Assembly (NCBI RefSeq): GCF_001420595.1
Contig: NZ_LJIX01000006.1
Span: forward strand, 738,361-802,360
DNA: 64,000 bases
Source: Cytobacillus solani
GTDB taxonomy: Bacteria > Bacillota > Bacilli > Bacillales > Cytobacillaceae
Reading direction: 5' to 3'
Part shown: piece after piece, positions 1 to 7,976 of the stretch
Layout: each line of letters begins with the position of its first letter
How positions within the stretch are numbered: the stretch's first letter is position 1
Translations under genes and position numbers: made by a program
Notes under the pieces: generated by a model
Database searches by the model: none
Seen by the model: the letters and a program-made list of their open reading frames with translations, nothing else
What the model was told of the DNA's origin: nothing

Positions 1-1
1 T

Positions 2-316
2 ATTGGGATTGCTTATGATGAAGATATTGATCATGCGATTGAAGTGACTCAGGCAGTTTGCGATCAAATGGCTGCAGAGAATCCTGTCATTGTAGAAGGT
101 CCAAATGTCATCGGCGTTCAAGCTTTAGGTGCATCTGATGTTGTGCTGCGTGTAATAGCGAAAACAGAGAATGGGGAACAATGGGCAGTAGAACGTGATA
201 TCCGTAAGGCAATCAAGGCGGCATTTGATGAAAACGGAATCGAAATTCCATATCCTCATCAAGTGATGGTTCACAAAAATGAACAAAATCTAGGGAAATC
301 ACGAGGGAATGAATGA
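2..316 (+). CDS. MscS-family mechanosensitive channel, C-terminal fragment
   Basis: The frame is open from the window edge, so the 5' part of the gene is missing. The visible 104 residues match the cytoplasmic C-terminal domain of small-conductance mechanosensitive channels: an IAYDEDIDHAI-like stretch, then a region that would form the mixed alpha/beta vestibule, then the typical ending GIEIPYPH. These channels release solutes on hypo-osmotic shock. The membrane pore helix lies outside the window, so the subfamily (YkuT-like or YhdY-like) cannot be judged. A strong hairpin terminator follows 14 bases after the stop codon. Confidence 0.85.
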   Translation: MGIAYDEDIDHAIEVTQAVCDQMAAENPVIVEGPNVIGVQALGASDVVLRVIAKTENGEQWAVERDIRKAIKAAFDENGIEIPYPHQVMVHKNEQNLGKSRGNE

Positions 317-330
317 TTAATATAGATTAA

Positions 331-370
331 AAAAAGTCAGTTCTATATTTAATTGTAGAACTGACTTTTT
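331..370. terminator. Bidirectional hairpin terminator
   Basis: Perfect 15-bp arms AAAAAGTCAGTTCTA (331-345) and TAGAACTGACTTTTT (356-370) with a 10-base loop. There is a T-run on one side and an A-run on the other, so it can serve both the MscS gene on + and the DUF418 gene on -, whose stop lies at 389. Confidence 0.9.
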
Positions 371-388
371 CATGCAATCATTTTATAT

Positions 389-1588
389 TTATATTTGTTC
401 TTTAACTTGTGGATAATCAGGTACTGGCTTAGCCTTTTTCTTCGTATTCCCGCTCCATTTTAAATACGTTCCAATTCTCATCAATTTTTCAAAAGGTCCA
501 ACTTTCCAAACCTTCAAATAGAAGTGGCTGGTGATGACTTGAATTCCATAAATGGCAATAGCTAATAATATGCCATTAATAACGCCGATTTGCCCAAATA
601 ATCCAAACCCATAACCATAGAAGATGGTTGTACAAATGATACTTTGAAGTAAATAGTTAGTCATGGAAAGACGTCCAACATTTTCAAAAAGCTTTAGAAA
701 AACCGGATTTACTCCCTTTGCATAAAGTAGGGCAAAGGCGAAAATATAACCAATCGCTAATAATGGTGCACCCAAGATTTCTGCAACACCTGCCCAAACG
801 GTATTCGGCAGTAAATAAGGAATGCTCTTTAGTAGTAAGCCAATAGGAACGAGTATACTTGCCCAACATACATACAGCTTTCGTTCTTCCTTCGGCTGGG
901 TGAACCAGCGCATTTTTGCAGCATACATCCCAAGTAAAAATAATGGGCAAAGCATAAACGGAGTTAATAGAATGATAAAGAAATAGGCACCAGGAGGGAG
1001 GCCAAGCGGATCTTCCCCGCTATTGCGAAAATCTTTAATCTCTGAATAGCTGCCATCTGCATAAATAAGATTTGCCTTTTGTACGTATGAGTTTATACTT
1101 TCTGCTTCTTCTGGAGTTTCCATCATATTTCCAAACCCAATGAACGAAGTTAAAATGAGCAAAGTGACCGCCCAAATGAAAATCGTTTTTTTCTTGCGAT
1201 TTAAGAAAATCATCATAAGCAAACCTAAGCATCCATATGAAAATAGGATATCGCCCTCCCACACAAAGGTGGAGTGCAGCAGCCCAAGAACGATTAACAG
1301 GAAAAAACGACGTGCAAAATGCCGTTTCACCTTCCCGCCATTTTCTTCAAGCTTTTCCTTCATTTTGATCATCGAATACCCAAATAGAAACATAAAGATT
1401 GGCATAAAGCTGCCTTCCACAAATACTTTTACCCATATATTCGCAGCCTCATCACCGACAAATAACTTAAAGTGCTCAAGTTCATTCATTCCCCAAATGC
1501 CGTATTGAAAGATAAGCATATTCGCCATTAAAATGCCTATTAAACTAAATCCTCTAATCCCATCAATTATTCCTAATCTTTGTTTCAT
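389..1588 (-). CDS. DUF418-family multi-pass membrane protein
   Basis: The N-terminus (RLGIIDGIRGFSLIGILMAN) is the signature of DUF418/YeiB-like proteins, integral membrane proteins of unknown function often grouped with acyltransferase-like transporters. About ten hydrophobic segments are visible, and the C-terminal third carries the family FENVGRLSMTNYL stretch. The longest frame starts at 1609, but its first codons (MNKGEGK) are the ribosome binding site itself, AAAGGAGAAGG, so the start is placed at the ATG at 1588. This gives 399 residues, normal for the family. It stands alone, divergent from the response regulator gene at 1743. The C-terminal tail is lysine-rich. The substrate or role cannot be inferred from the sequence. 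Confidence 0.85.
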   Translation of the reverse strand: MKQRLGIIDGIRGFSLIGILMANMLIFQYGIWGMNELEHFKLFVGDEAANIWVKVFVEGSFMPIFMFLFGYSMIKMKEKLEENGGKVKRHFARRFFLLIVLGLLHSTFVWEGDILFSYGCLGLLMMIFLNRKKKTIFIWAVTLLILTSFIGFGNMMETPEEAESINSYVQKANLIYADGSYSEIKDFRNSGEDPLGLPPGAYFFIILLTPFMLCPLFLLGMYAAKMRWFTQPKEERKLYVCWASILVPIGLLLKSIPYLLPNTVWAGVAEILGAPLLAIGYIFAFALLYAKGVNPVFLKLFENVGRLSMTNYLLQSIICTTIFYGYGFGLFGQIGVINGILLAIAIYGIQVITSHFYLKVWKVGPFEKLMRIGTYLKWSGNTKKKAKPVPDYPQVKEQI

Positions 1589-1742
1589 CTTACCTTCTCC
1601 TTTATTCATATCTGCATACCCCTACTCTACTTTGTTCAGCTTTCAAGACAATGAACAAAACTTTACTATTGGATAAATTTTTTCCATTTCGTTCAACTGT
1701 TCGTAAAGTTGCTATGCTACGATATGGGAGAGGTGGATACAC

Positions 1743-2462
1743 ATGGAAACAAACAACATCTTAATTGTAGATGATGAAAAAGCAATCGTTAAAATGCTGG
1801 AGCTCATGTTGAAAAAGGAAGGGTTTCAGCATATTTATACGGCCCATTCAGGCAGCGAGGCGCTTGAAATAGTAGAAAAGATAAACATCGATATTATTAT
1901 TCTCGATGTCATGCTGCCAGATTGCAGCGGATTCGAGCTTTGTCCGAAAATCCGTGAGAAAACGAATGCTTACATTATATTTTTAACAGCCAAGGTTTCT
2001 GACCTTGATGTGCTAACGGGTTTTGCAACGGGCGGGGATGATTATGTCACGAAACCATTTAATCCGCTAGAGATTGCTGCCAGAATAAAAGCGTATCTTA
2101 GGAGAATGCCAGCTCCATCTGCCAAGGCACAGCCAATATCTAAGGCTACTAAACTATATGATTTTGGACGATTTATTCTGGACGAGAGTGCTGGAGAACT
2201 AATCGTTAATGGAGAGCCAGTTCCATGTCCTACACAAGTATATTTACTGCTGCTCTATTTTTGTAAACATCCGAATATCGTGCTCTCTAAATCAAATCTT
2301 CTGGAAGCAGTTTGGGGATTTGAACACTTTGTTGATGACAACACAGTTTCCGTTCATATTAGAAGAATTAGAGAGCGGATTGAAGAAGATCCAAGCAATC
2401 CTAAATTTCTGCTCACTGTCAGGGGTCTTGGCTATAAGCTTATTAAAGGAAAACAAATATGA
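1743..2462 (+). CDS. OmpR/PhoB-family response regulator
   Basis: The receiver domain occupies residues 1-125, with acidic pocket D10/D11, phosphoacceptor D55 in LDVMLPD, T82 and K104 (YVTKPF). A winged-helix DNA-binding domain follows at about 145-238, ending in the usual VRGLGYKL motif. The protein is expected to be phosphorylated by the kinase encoded next, with which it overlaps by 4 bases (ATGA), showing translational coupling. A good ribosome site (GAGAGGTGG) precedes the ATG. The 239/587-residue pair resembles YvrH/YvrG-type systems in size, but that pairing is a guess. No target promoter is evident nearby. Confidence 0.93.
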   Translation: METNNILIVDDEKAIVKMLELMLKKEGFQHIYTAHSGSEALEIVEKINIDIIILDVMLPDCSGFELCPKIREKTNAYIIFLTAKVSDLDVLTGFATGGDDYVTKPFNPLEIAARIKAYLRRMPAPSAKAQPISKATKLYDFGRFILDESAGELIVNGEPVPCPTQVYLLLLYFCKHPNIVLSKSNLLEAVWGFEHFVDDNTVSVHIRRIRERIEEDPSNPKFLLTVRGLGYKLIKGKQI

Positions 2463-4222
2463 AACGATTAAGAAGGCGGCTATTCCTCCATTTCTCCTTT
2501 CAATTTATTTCATTGGCAGTGGCAATTATCATACTATTTTTTTTCATTTTACTCATAACAATTGTTTGGATAACGAAGGATGAATCAAAGTATAACTATT
2601 ATCAGACGAAAATTGAAAGCATTTCGATGGATACAGGAAGTTCATTGAAGGAAATTACGATGCCTGATGGCTGGGATAAGGATTTGGCTGAGGAAGGGAT
2701 CTGGGTACAACTTATTAATCATAAAGGGGAAGTCATTGAATCAGGCAATGTTCCAGATTCGATACCTAAACAATATAGCCAGCATGATTTACATAAAATG
2801 CAGGAAACAAATGAGCTCCAAGGCTATTCCCTATATTTCTATTTAGAAACGTTATATGAGGAGCCGTATTTATTCGTGTTAGGACACGAGGATAAAGGGC
2901 GTAAAATACTTCAGCAAATTATAGGTGACTATGGAAAAGAAGGCATGATTTCGCAAGAACAATTGAAACAGGTTGAGGATCAGCTTCTTTCAATAGATGG
3001 GTTTATTAAGGTTTATGATGTGAGTGAAAATTTAATTCAAGAGGTTGGCAGCCCATCAGGTCTTGATGAAGAACTCCCGTTAGATGTATTTGTACGTAAA
3101 GTGGCCCCTGATATTTATTCGACGAAAACTACCATAATTAAGGATCCAGCAACGCAGGCTTTATGGGTGCTTTATACCCCAAATAAAAATAAAGAAGAAA
3201 TCAAGCTTGATTCACTAAAAGAAATTATTATTGCATTTGCAGTATCTGGTGTTATTGTTCTTGTCGTAACCATTGTGATCTCCTTTTGGAATGGCTTCCG
3301 TTATGGGAATCCGCTTTTTATTTTTACTAGCTGGCTCAGCCGGATGGGGACTGGTAAGTACAATGAGGTATTAACCGAAAAGGAAAAGAAGCTTATTTTC
3401 CGGAAAAATGGGAAGGTTCGCCTGAAATACCGTTTATATGCGGAAGTTTTTCAAGCGTTTTATGCGATGGCAGAAAAATTAGCCGCATCAACGAAGGAGA
3501 GGGAGCAGCTTGAGAAAACAAGGGAGGAATGGATGGCTGGCATTTCTCATGACCTTCGTACCCCTTTAACGACGATGCAAGGCTATGGAACGCTATTGGA
3601 AAGCGGACAGTATGAGTGGTCAAAACAAGAGCTTGAGGATATAGGGAGAACAATTGGCGAAAAAAGTGCTTATATGCTAAGTCTTATTGAAGACTTCTCA
3701 TTAAGCTTCAGATTAAAGAATGAGGCTGCACTTGTTGATTTTCAGTCGATTGAAGTGAATCAGCTCCTTACAAGCATAGTGATTAAGTTCCATGAGGATA
3801 TGACATTATCAGACTATCACCTATCGTTTGATCCATTAAATCATAACCTATCCCTTCAAATTGCGAAACGCTGGTTTGAAAGAATGATGGATAACTTAAT
3901 ATATAATGCGATTATTCATAACCCGCCAGGAACTGCTATCAGAATAGCAATAGAAGAAGACAGTGGGAGCGGGAAGCTTAAGATCATGATTAAAGATAAT
4001 GGAATCGGTATGGATGAAGAGACAAGAAAACATCTATTTAATCGTTACTATCGAGGAACGAGTACAGATGAACGTGTGGAGGGCTCTGGATTAGGGATGA
4101 GTATCGCTATGCAAATTGCCGAGCTGCATAAGGGGGACATTATTGTAGACTCGGAGATAAATAAAGGGACCGTGGTTACAGTTTGTATCCCGCTTCCTCA
4201 GGATAACAAGCAGTTGGAATAA
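2459..4222 (+). CDS. Membrane sensor histidine kinase
   Basis: Residues about 12-40 form a first membrane segment. An extracellular sensor region of about 210 residues follows, then a second membrane segment (about 256-278), a HAMP-like linker, and the kinase core. The H-box is GISHDLRTPL with H364, the N-box contains NLIYNAIIHN, and the G-boxes include DNGIGM and GSGLGMSIA near the C-terminus. It overlaps the response regulator by 4 bases, so the two form an operon. The 587-residue length and large extracytoplasmic domain suggest it senses an external or envelope signal, which cannot be named. A bidirectional terminator follows. Confidence 0.93.
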   Translation: MKRLRRRLFLHFSFQFISLAVAIIILFFFILLITIVWITKDESKYNYYQTKIESISMDTGSSLKEITMPDGWDKDLAEEGIWVQLINHKGEVIESGNVPDSIPKQYSQHDLHKMQETNELQGYSLYFYLETLYEEPYLFVLGHEDKGRKILQQIIGDYGKEGMISQEQLKQVEDQLLSIDGFIKVYDVSENLIQEVGSPSGLDEELPLDVFVRKVAPDIYSTKTTIIKDPATQALWVLYTPNKNKEEIKLDSLKEIIIAFAVSGVIVLVVTIVISFWNGFRYGNPLFIFTSWLSRMGTGKYNEVLTEKEKKLIFRKNGKVRLKYRLYAEVFQAFYAMAEKLAASTKEREQLEKTREEWMAGISHDLRTPLTTMQGYGTLLESGQYEWSKQELEDIGRTIGEKSAYMLSLIEDFSLSFRLKNEAALVDFQSIEVNQLLTSIVIKFHEDMTLSDYHLSFDPLNHNLSLQIAKRWFERMMDNLIYNAIIHNPPGTAIRIAIEEDSGSGKLKIMIKDNGIGMDEETRKHLFNRYYRGTSTDERVEGSGLGMSIAMQIAELHKGDIIVDSEINKGTVVTVCIPLPQDNKQLE

Positions 4223-4229
4223 CTATGTG

Positions 4230-4261
4230 ACAAGCAGAAGAGAAATTACTCTTCTGCTTGT
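4230..4261. terminator. Bidirectional terminator between convergent genes
   Basis: Arms ACAAGCAGAAGAG (4230-4242) and CTCTTCTGCTTGT (4249-4261) are perfectly complementary. The loop holds the stop codon of the minus-strand XRE/TPR gene, so the hairpin serves both convergent genes. Confidence 0.8.
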
Positions 4262-5481
4262 TTTAACATTTTTACTTTTTGATAGGTGGCATAGCAGAAA
4301 TCTTTATACGATGTATCTGGCAACAGCTCAAAATTTTTCACGGCAACTTCTGAAAAATGAATAGCTGCTTTTAAATCTTTTTGTTCCAGATGACAAAGGG
4401 CCGTATAGGAGTCTGCAATATAAAAAATGGATAAATCGAACGGATGATGAATATATGAAGGGATGTTAATCTTTTCAAGGCACTGAAGAGCTTCAGAAAA
4501 ATGACCAAGTTCATATAAGGCTCGTCCTTTTTCAAGGAAGAAATACGGTTGATACCCTTCTGGTTTCTGATTATTTTCAAGTATCGCATCAATCCATTCA
4601 ATTGCTTTAGCATAATCATGTTCGTCAGAAATGAGTGAATCAATGTTTATCAGCTCACAAAACCATTTTGAGTTCATATCATCAGCAAACTTCTCATATT
4701 GCTTCAGCTTCTGTGTGTAATACGCCTTTTTTTCAGTATTCTTTGACATCATCGCATATCCAGCAGCAAGCCGATATAAATCATCAATTAAGTAAAATAT
4801 TCGATTCTCTTTTGAAAAGTTTATCGCCTCATTCATTACGCGTGTAGCAGATTCTGTATCACCGACAGCAAAGTGTAATGCTGCTTCATGATAATCCAAC
4901 GATAACCTTGTCATTGGATCGATGTAAGCGTGAGTTGTTTCAATTTTACGGCGTTCATTTACATGTATGTTTAGTGACTCTGCATAGTCATGGGCAAAAA
5001 ACTCTACCGCCGAACGAAAAACACCAAGTGATGCCCTGCGTGAAGTGAGGTTCATCTGATCATAGATTTGTACAGCTTTATCTAATAATCCTTTCCAACC
5101 ATCCTTTTTTTCATAGTAAAGTGAGCGGCTGTAAATATCTAATAAGCGTGCTGATTCGTATCCATTGGCAAGTCTGCTTGCATAGGGTTCAATGAGGGCA
5201 ATGAGCTGCTTATATTGATCATTCACTTCTTCTAAATCTTGATTAAACAACTTTTCTGCCTTTTCAAGAACTTCCCGTAATTCCTGTGAACTGATTTCCT
5301 CTAATAAGTCTGTTACATCTACACCTAATCGCTGTGCGATATAGGCTAGGCTTTCCATAGATGGATTTGCCTTATTATTCTCAATGAGACTTAGCATTCC
5401 TTTTGTGAGTGCATCACCTGCTAACGTTTCTAGTGTCATTTTCTTTTGTTTTCGTAATTTACGTATGCGTTCACCTAACAT
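4246..5481 (-). CDS. XRE-family regulator with C-terminal TPR domain
   Basis: Residues 1-62 form a helix-turn-helix of the XRE/Cro type (RIRKLRKQKKMTLETLA, then LGVDVTDLL). The remaining 350 residues are all-helical with TPR-like periodicity, the layout of Rap/NprR/PlcR-like (RRNPP) and related HTH-TPR regulators. It is divergent from an MFS transporter gene 122 bases away. Two 19-bp palindromes lie in that gap, one over a TATAAT-like -10 of this gene and one at the transporter start site. This suggests it represses both itself and the transporter. RRNPP proteins bind secreted peptides, but no peptide gene was found beside it, so the ligand may instead be a small molecule exported by the transporter. 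Confidence 0.85.
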   Translation of the reverse strand: MLGERIRKLRKQKKMTLETLAGDALTKGMLSLIENNKANPSMESLAYIAQRLGVDVTDLLEEISSQELREVLEKAEKLFNQDLEEVNDQYKQLIALIEPYASRLANGYESARLLDIYSRSLYYEKKDGWKGLLDKAVQIYDQMNLTSRRASLGVFRSAVEFFAHDYAESLNIHVNERRKIETTHAYIDPMTRLSLDYHEAALHFAVGDTESATRVMNEAINFSKENRIFYLIDDLYRLAAGYAMMSKNTEKKAYYTQKLKQYEKFADDMNSKWFCELINIDSLISDEHDYAKAIEWIDAILENNQKPEGYQPYFFLEKGRALYELGHFSEALQCLEKINIPSYIHHPFDLSIFYIADSYTALCHLEQKDLKAAIHFSEVAVKNFELLPDTSYKDFCYATYQKVKMLKQAEE

Positions 5482-5511
5482 GGCTTTTAAACACTCCTGA
5501 TTTTTAAATAT

Positions 5512-5530
5512 AGTTTAATTATATTAAACT
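5512..5530. promoter_or_regulatory. Palindromic operator 1 of the XRE/MFS pair
   Basis: Arms AGTTTAAT and ATTAAACT are separated by 3 bases. The site overlaps TATAAT on the minus strand (5523-5518), a likely -10 of the regulator gene, and sits just upstream of the transporter -35. It shares the GTTTAAT arm with operator 2. Confidence 0.7.
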
Positions 5531-5535
5531 TTTTC

Positions 5536-5564
5536 TTGAAAAGAAAGAGGGGAGGTGATATGAT
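5536..5564 (+). promoter_or_regulatory. SigA-type promoter of the MFS transporter gene
   Basis: TTGAAA (5536-5541), a 17-base spacer and TATGAT (5559-5564). It lies exactly between the two palindromes. The AGGGGAGGTGATATG in the spacer and -10 resembles a ribosome site plus ATG but would not be transcribed from this promoter. Confidence 0.75.
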
Positions 5565-5565
5565 T

Positions 5566-5584
5566 TGTTTAATTAAATTAAACA
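5566..5584. promoter_or_regulatory. Palindromic operator 2 of the XRE/MFS pair
   Basis: Arms TGTTTAAT and ATTAAACA are separated by 3 bases. It begins 1 base after the -10 and covers the expected transcription start. Its centre is 54 bases (about five helical turns) from that of operator 1. Confidence 0.7.
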
Positions 5585-5603
5585 TTTTGGAAGGTGTGTT
5601 ATT

Positions 5604-6902
5604 GTGGAAGATGCATTAAAGCTGAAAAAGGCGACCTATCATTTATGGACATTTACGATTAGTAAACTGATTTCAACGTTCGGTGCTAATGTGTATTCAT
5701 TTGCGATTAGCTTTTATATTCTGCAAATGACAGGATCTGCAACAAACTTTGCTGCAAACCTTATTTGCAGTTTGTTGCCTCGAACAATCGCCGCACCATT
5801 TGTTGGGTATGTGGCAGATAATTATTCCCGTAAGGCAATTGTCATTTGCTCACAGATTGCAACAACAATGGCAATTGGAGGACTCCTTATCGTTAGCTTA
5901 CATTCGGGTCTCTCCCTTGCTGCCATTTATACAACTACCTGTATTTTATCCATTACGTCGACCTTTTCCGGTGTCACTTTTTCCTCATCGATTACAGGAC
6001 TTGTAGATGAAGCAAGAATCCAGAAAGCCATGTCATTAAACCAGATGTCTATTTCTTTTGCCTCGATAGGCAGCCCAGCAGTAGGGGGACTTTTATTCGG
6101 TGCTGTTTCAATGCCGGTATTCCTCATTATCTATATGATTGCCTCTAGTATAGCTATCGTTCTTGAATCAACAATGAACTTCAAACTGTTCGCAAAAAGG
6201 AAAGGAAAAGTTGAAGGGGAGAAAAAAGAATCGATGTGGCAAAGCATGAAAGCTGGATTCAATTATTTGAAATTGCAGCCATTACTAATCATCGTCATCT
6301 GGATTGCACTTCTTGTTAATTTCCTTTTAGGCGCATTTGAGGTTGGCTATTCCTATATTCTTATTGAAAAGTTAAAAATGAATTCACAGCATTTTGGGCT
6401 TACACAAGGTGCGTTTGCAGTGGGAATGCTAGTTATGTCACTTTATTTTTCAGTAAGGAAAGAAGTGAAATTTCCACTCCTTGTCTCAAAAAGAGGGATT
6501 TTAGGGATGGGAGCAATATTGGTTGGAATTTCAATTCCACTAATGATGTCACTATCTAATCTTTCTATATTTGCTTATTATGTTGTGCTCATGTTCGGCT
6601 TCGGTACGATCATTATTATTGTTAACACACCATTGCAAGTAATGATGCAAAAACAAATAGATGACGATTATAAAGGACGTGTTTTTTCATTATTTGAAAC
6701 AATGGCAATGGCTCTCATGCCATTGGGAATGGTTCTATATGGGTTCTTATACGATGTGTTACCAGCCCAATGGATACTAATCCTTTCAGCTGCCCTTCTT
6801 ATCGGAGTGGTCCTTTTGCTCGCAAGACCTGCAGTTATAAAAAGGGTGTATCCAGAACTTGATAAAGGGAAAGAGCCAAAGCGTGAAGTAGAAACTGTAT
6901 AA
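5604..6902 (+). CDS. MFS efflux transporter (MefA/MFS_3-like)
   Basis: A 432-residue protein with about 12 hydrophobic segments and the MFS loop-2 motif region (VGYVADNYSRKA). The sequence style is that of the transmembrane-effector MFS subfamily that includes macrolide efflux proteins. The start is GTG at 5604, preceded by GGAAGG at 5589-5594. It is transcribed divergently from the XRE/TPR regulator and is likely repressed by it through the two palindromes upstream. The cytoplasmic loop between the halves is charged (KLFAKRKGKVEGEKK). The substrate is unknown; a toxic small molecule or peptide is plausible. A poor, A/T-rich terminator follows at about 7071. Confidence 0.85.
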   Translation: MEDALKLKKATYHLWTFTISKLISTFGANVYSFAISFYILQMTGSATNFAANLICSLLPRTIAAPFVGYVADNYSRKAIVICSQIATTMAIGGLLIVSLHSGLSLAAIYTTTCILSITSTFSGVTFSSSITGLVDEARIQKAMSLNQMSISFASIGSPAVGGLLFGAVSMPVFLIIYMIASSIAIVLESTMNFKLFAKRKGKVEGEKKESMWQSMKAGFNYLKLQPLLIIVIWIALLVNFLLGAFEVGYSYILIEKLKMNSQHFGLTQGAFAVGMLVMSLYFSVRKEVKFPLLVSKRGILGMGAILVGISIPLMMSLSNLSIFAYYVVLMFGFGTIIIIVNTPLQVMMQKQIDDDYKGRVFSLFETMAMALMPLGMVLYGFLYDVLPAQWILILSAALLIGVVLLLARPAVIKRVYPELDKGKEPKREVETV

Positions 6903-7070
6903 GGAAAAAGTACTAAAAGCATGAAGAACCCACTTTTATCCTTTTTCTTCCTGTATAGTGACAATACATTTGAAAATGGAAATTTTAGTTGAGGTAAATG
7001 TAAGTGAAAAAAGGGATTGCTTCAGGTGAAGAATGTAAATAGCAGTATGAACAAAAATGTATAAAAAAAG

Positions 7071-7117
7071 AAAAAAGGAAATAGAATCTCAATGAGAGGA
7101 TCTTTTTCCTTTTTTAC
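7071..7117 (+). terminator. Probable terminator after the MFS gene
   Basis: An AAAAAAGGAAATAGA arm pairs with TCTTTTTCCTTTTTT across an ATCTCAATGAGAG loop region. The stem is A/T-rich with some mismatches. It lies 170 bases downstream of the MFS stop; between them nothing else was recognised. Confidence 0.45.
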
Positions 7118-7120
7118 AAG

Positions 7121-7302
7121 ATAAGAAAGTATAACTTTGGAGTTAGAGAGTTGTCTAGCTCCAGCGCCTATCGCCTATCAAACTTCAGGCCCCCTCCCTA
7201 CGATAAGTCAACATCGGTTCGCTATCGCTCACCGTGTTTCCTTTATCTCAGTCGCGGTCCTTCCAGTTTGTACGGCGATGGTCAAGGCGCTTGCGCTTTT
7301 CT
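7121..7302. repeat. Dispersed intergenic repeat, copy 1
   Basis: This stretch is shared almost base for base with 16307-16491, and its core with 44790-44940. It is GC-richer than its surroundings, begins with a GTCTAG core and ends in GCGCTTTTCT. AGCGCCT (7163-7169) can pair with AGGCGCT (7285-7291). It ends 4 bases before the stop of the minus-strand PhnB-like gene. Frames across it are not credible genes. Confidence 0.85.
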
Positions 7303-7306
7303 AAGA

Positions 7307-7735
7307 TTACATGCCTGTTTCTCCACTGTCATGGCTTAATTGCCACCCAATGCCAAATTTATCAGTTAATTGACCATAGCATTTGCTCCAGAACGTTTCT
7401 TGAAGCTCCATGCCGACGGTCCCGCCTTCTTTCAATTTATTAAATACCGATTTAATTTCATCGATGTCCTTGCTGACAATGGCAAGGGTGATGTTATTTC
7501 CCTGGGTGAAAGGCGATCCAGGAAAAGTGTCAGAGAACATGACAGTGCTCCCGCTTATTGTTAAGCGTGCATGCATGACTAAATTTTTGGCTTCCTCTGG
7601 AAGCGGATATTCTGGGTTTGGCTTTGAATCACCAAAGGCCATAATTTGAGGTTTATCAGCTCCGAAAACCTCAGCATAATATTCTACAGCTTCACGACAA
7701 TTTCCATTAAAAGTTAGGTAGACTTCTACAGCCAA
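7307..7735 (-). CDS. PhnB-like glyoxalase/VOC-superfamily protein
   Basis: A 142-residue protein beginning AVEVYLTFNGNCREAVEYYA, the hallmark of the PhnB/YjdN branch of the vicinal-oxygen-chelate fold, with the family WSKCYGQLTDKFGIGWQ ending. Members have been called 3-demethylubiquinone methyltransferase-like, but most have no proven reaction. The longest frame begins at 7786, but the ribosome site AGAGGAG sits just before a TTG at 7735, which also matches the usual family N-terminus. It stands alone, and its stop codon is 4 bases from a dispersed repeat copy. Confidence 0.85.
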   Translation of the reverse strand: MAVEVYLTFNGNCREAVEYYAEVFGADKPQIMAFGDSKPNPEYPLPEEAKNLVMHARLTISGSTVMFSDTFPGSPFTQGNNITLAIVSKDIDEIKSVFNKLKEGGTVGMELQETFWSKCYGQLTDKFGIGWQLSHDSGETGM

Positions 7736-7869
7736 CTTTACCACTCCTCTAAAATAATCAGTATAGTACAACCTCATTATAACCATTAACCGCTTTATCC
7801 AATATACATTTTCTAAAAAAAAATTTAAAAGATTAAAAATTTAGACTTTTCTTTTTAATGGATGTACCC

Positions 7870-7898
7870 TATAATTGGTATAGACAACTATACCAATT
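7870..7898 (+). promoter_or_regulatory. NagR/YvoA-type operator over the nagA promoter
   Basis: Perfect inverted repeat AATTGGTATAG (7873-7883), spacer ACAA, CTATACCAATT (7888-7898). It matches the TGGTCTAGACCA-like site of DasR/NagR regulators. TATAAT (7870-7875) overlaps its left end and is the likely -10 of the nag operon; no good -35 was found. Confidence 0.85.
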
Positions 7899-7976
7899 AA
7901 TGCTATTAGAGGAGAGTTAAGACATCAAAGGCTAAAGGATTCCTTTTTCAAATTTAGCCTTTTAGGAGCTGTTTAA

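Noticed and set aside
5560-5619. A 19-codon frame with an excellent ribosome site just before the MFS gene
   Set aside because: Its ribosome site and ATG are part of the promoter spacer and -10 (TATGAT at 5559-5564), so it would not be on the transcript from that promoter.
7151-7443. Open frames across repeat copy 1 and the PhnB-like gene
   Set aside because: They are shadows of the repeat and of the minus-strand gene, rich in serine, arginine and proline from repeat bases, without ribosome sites.
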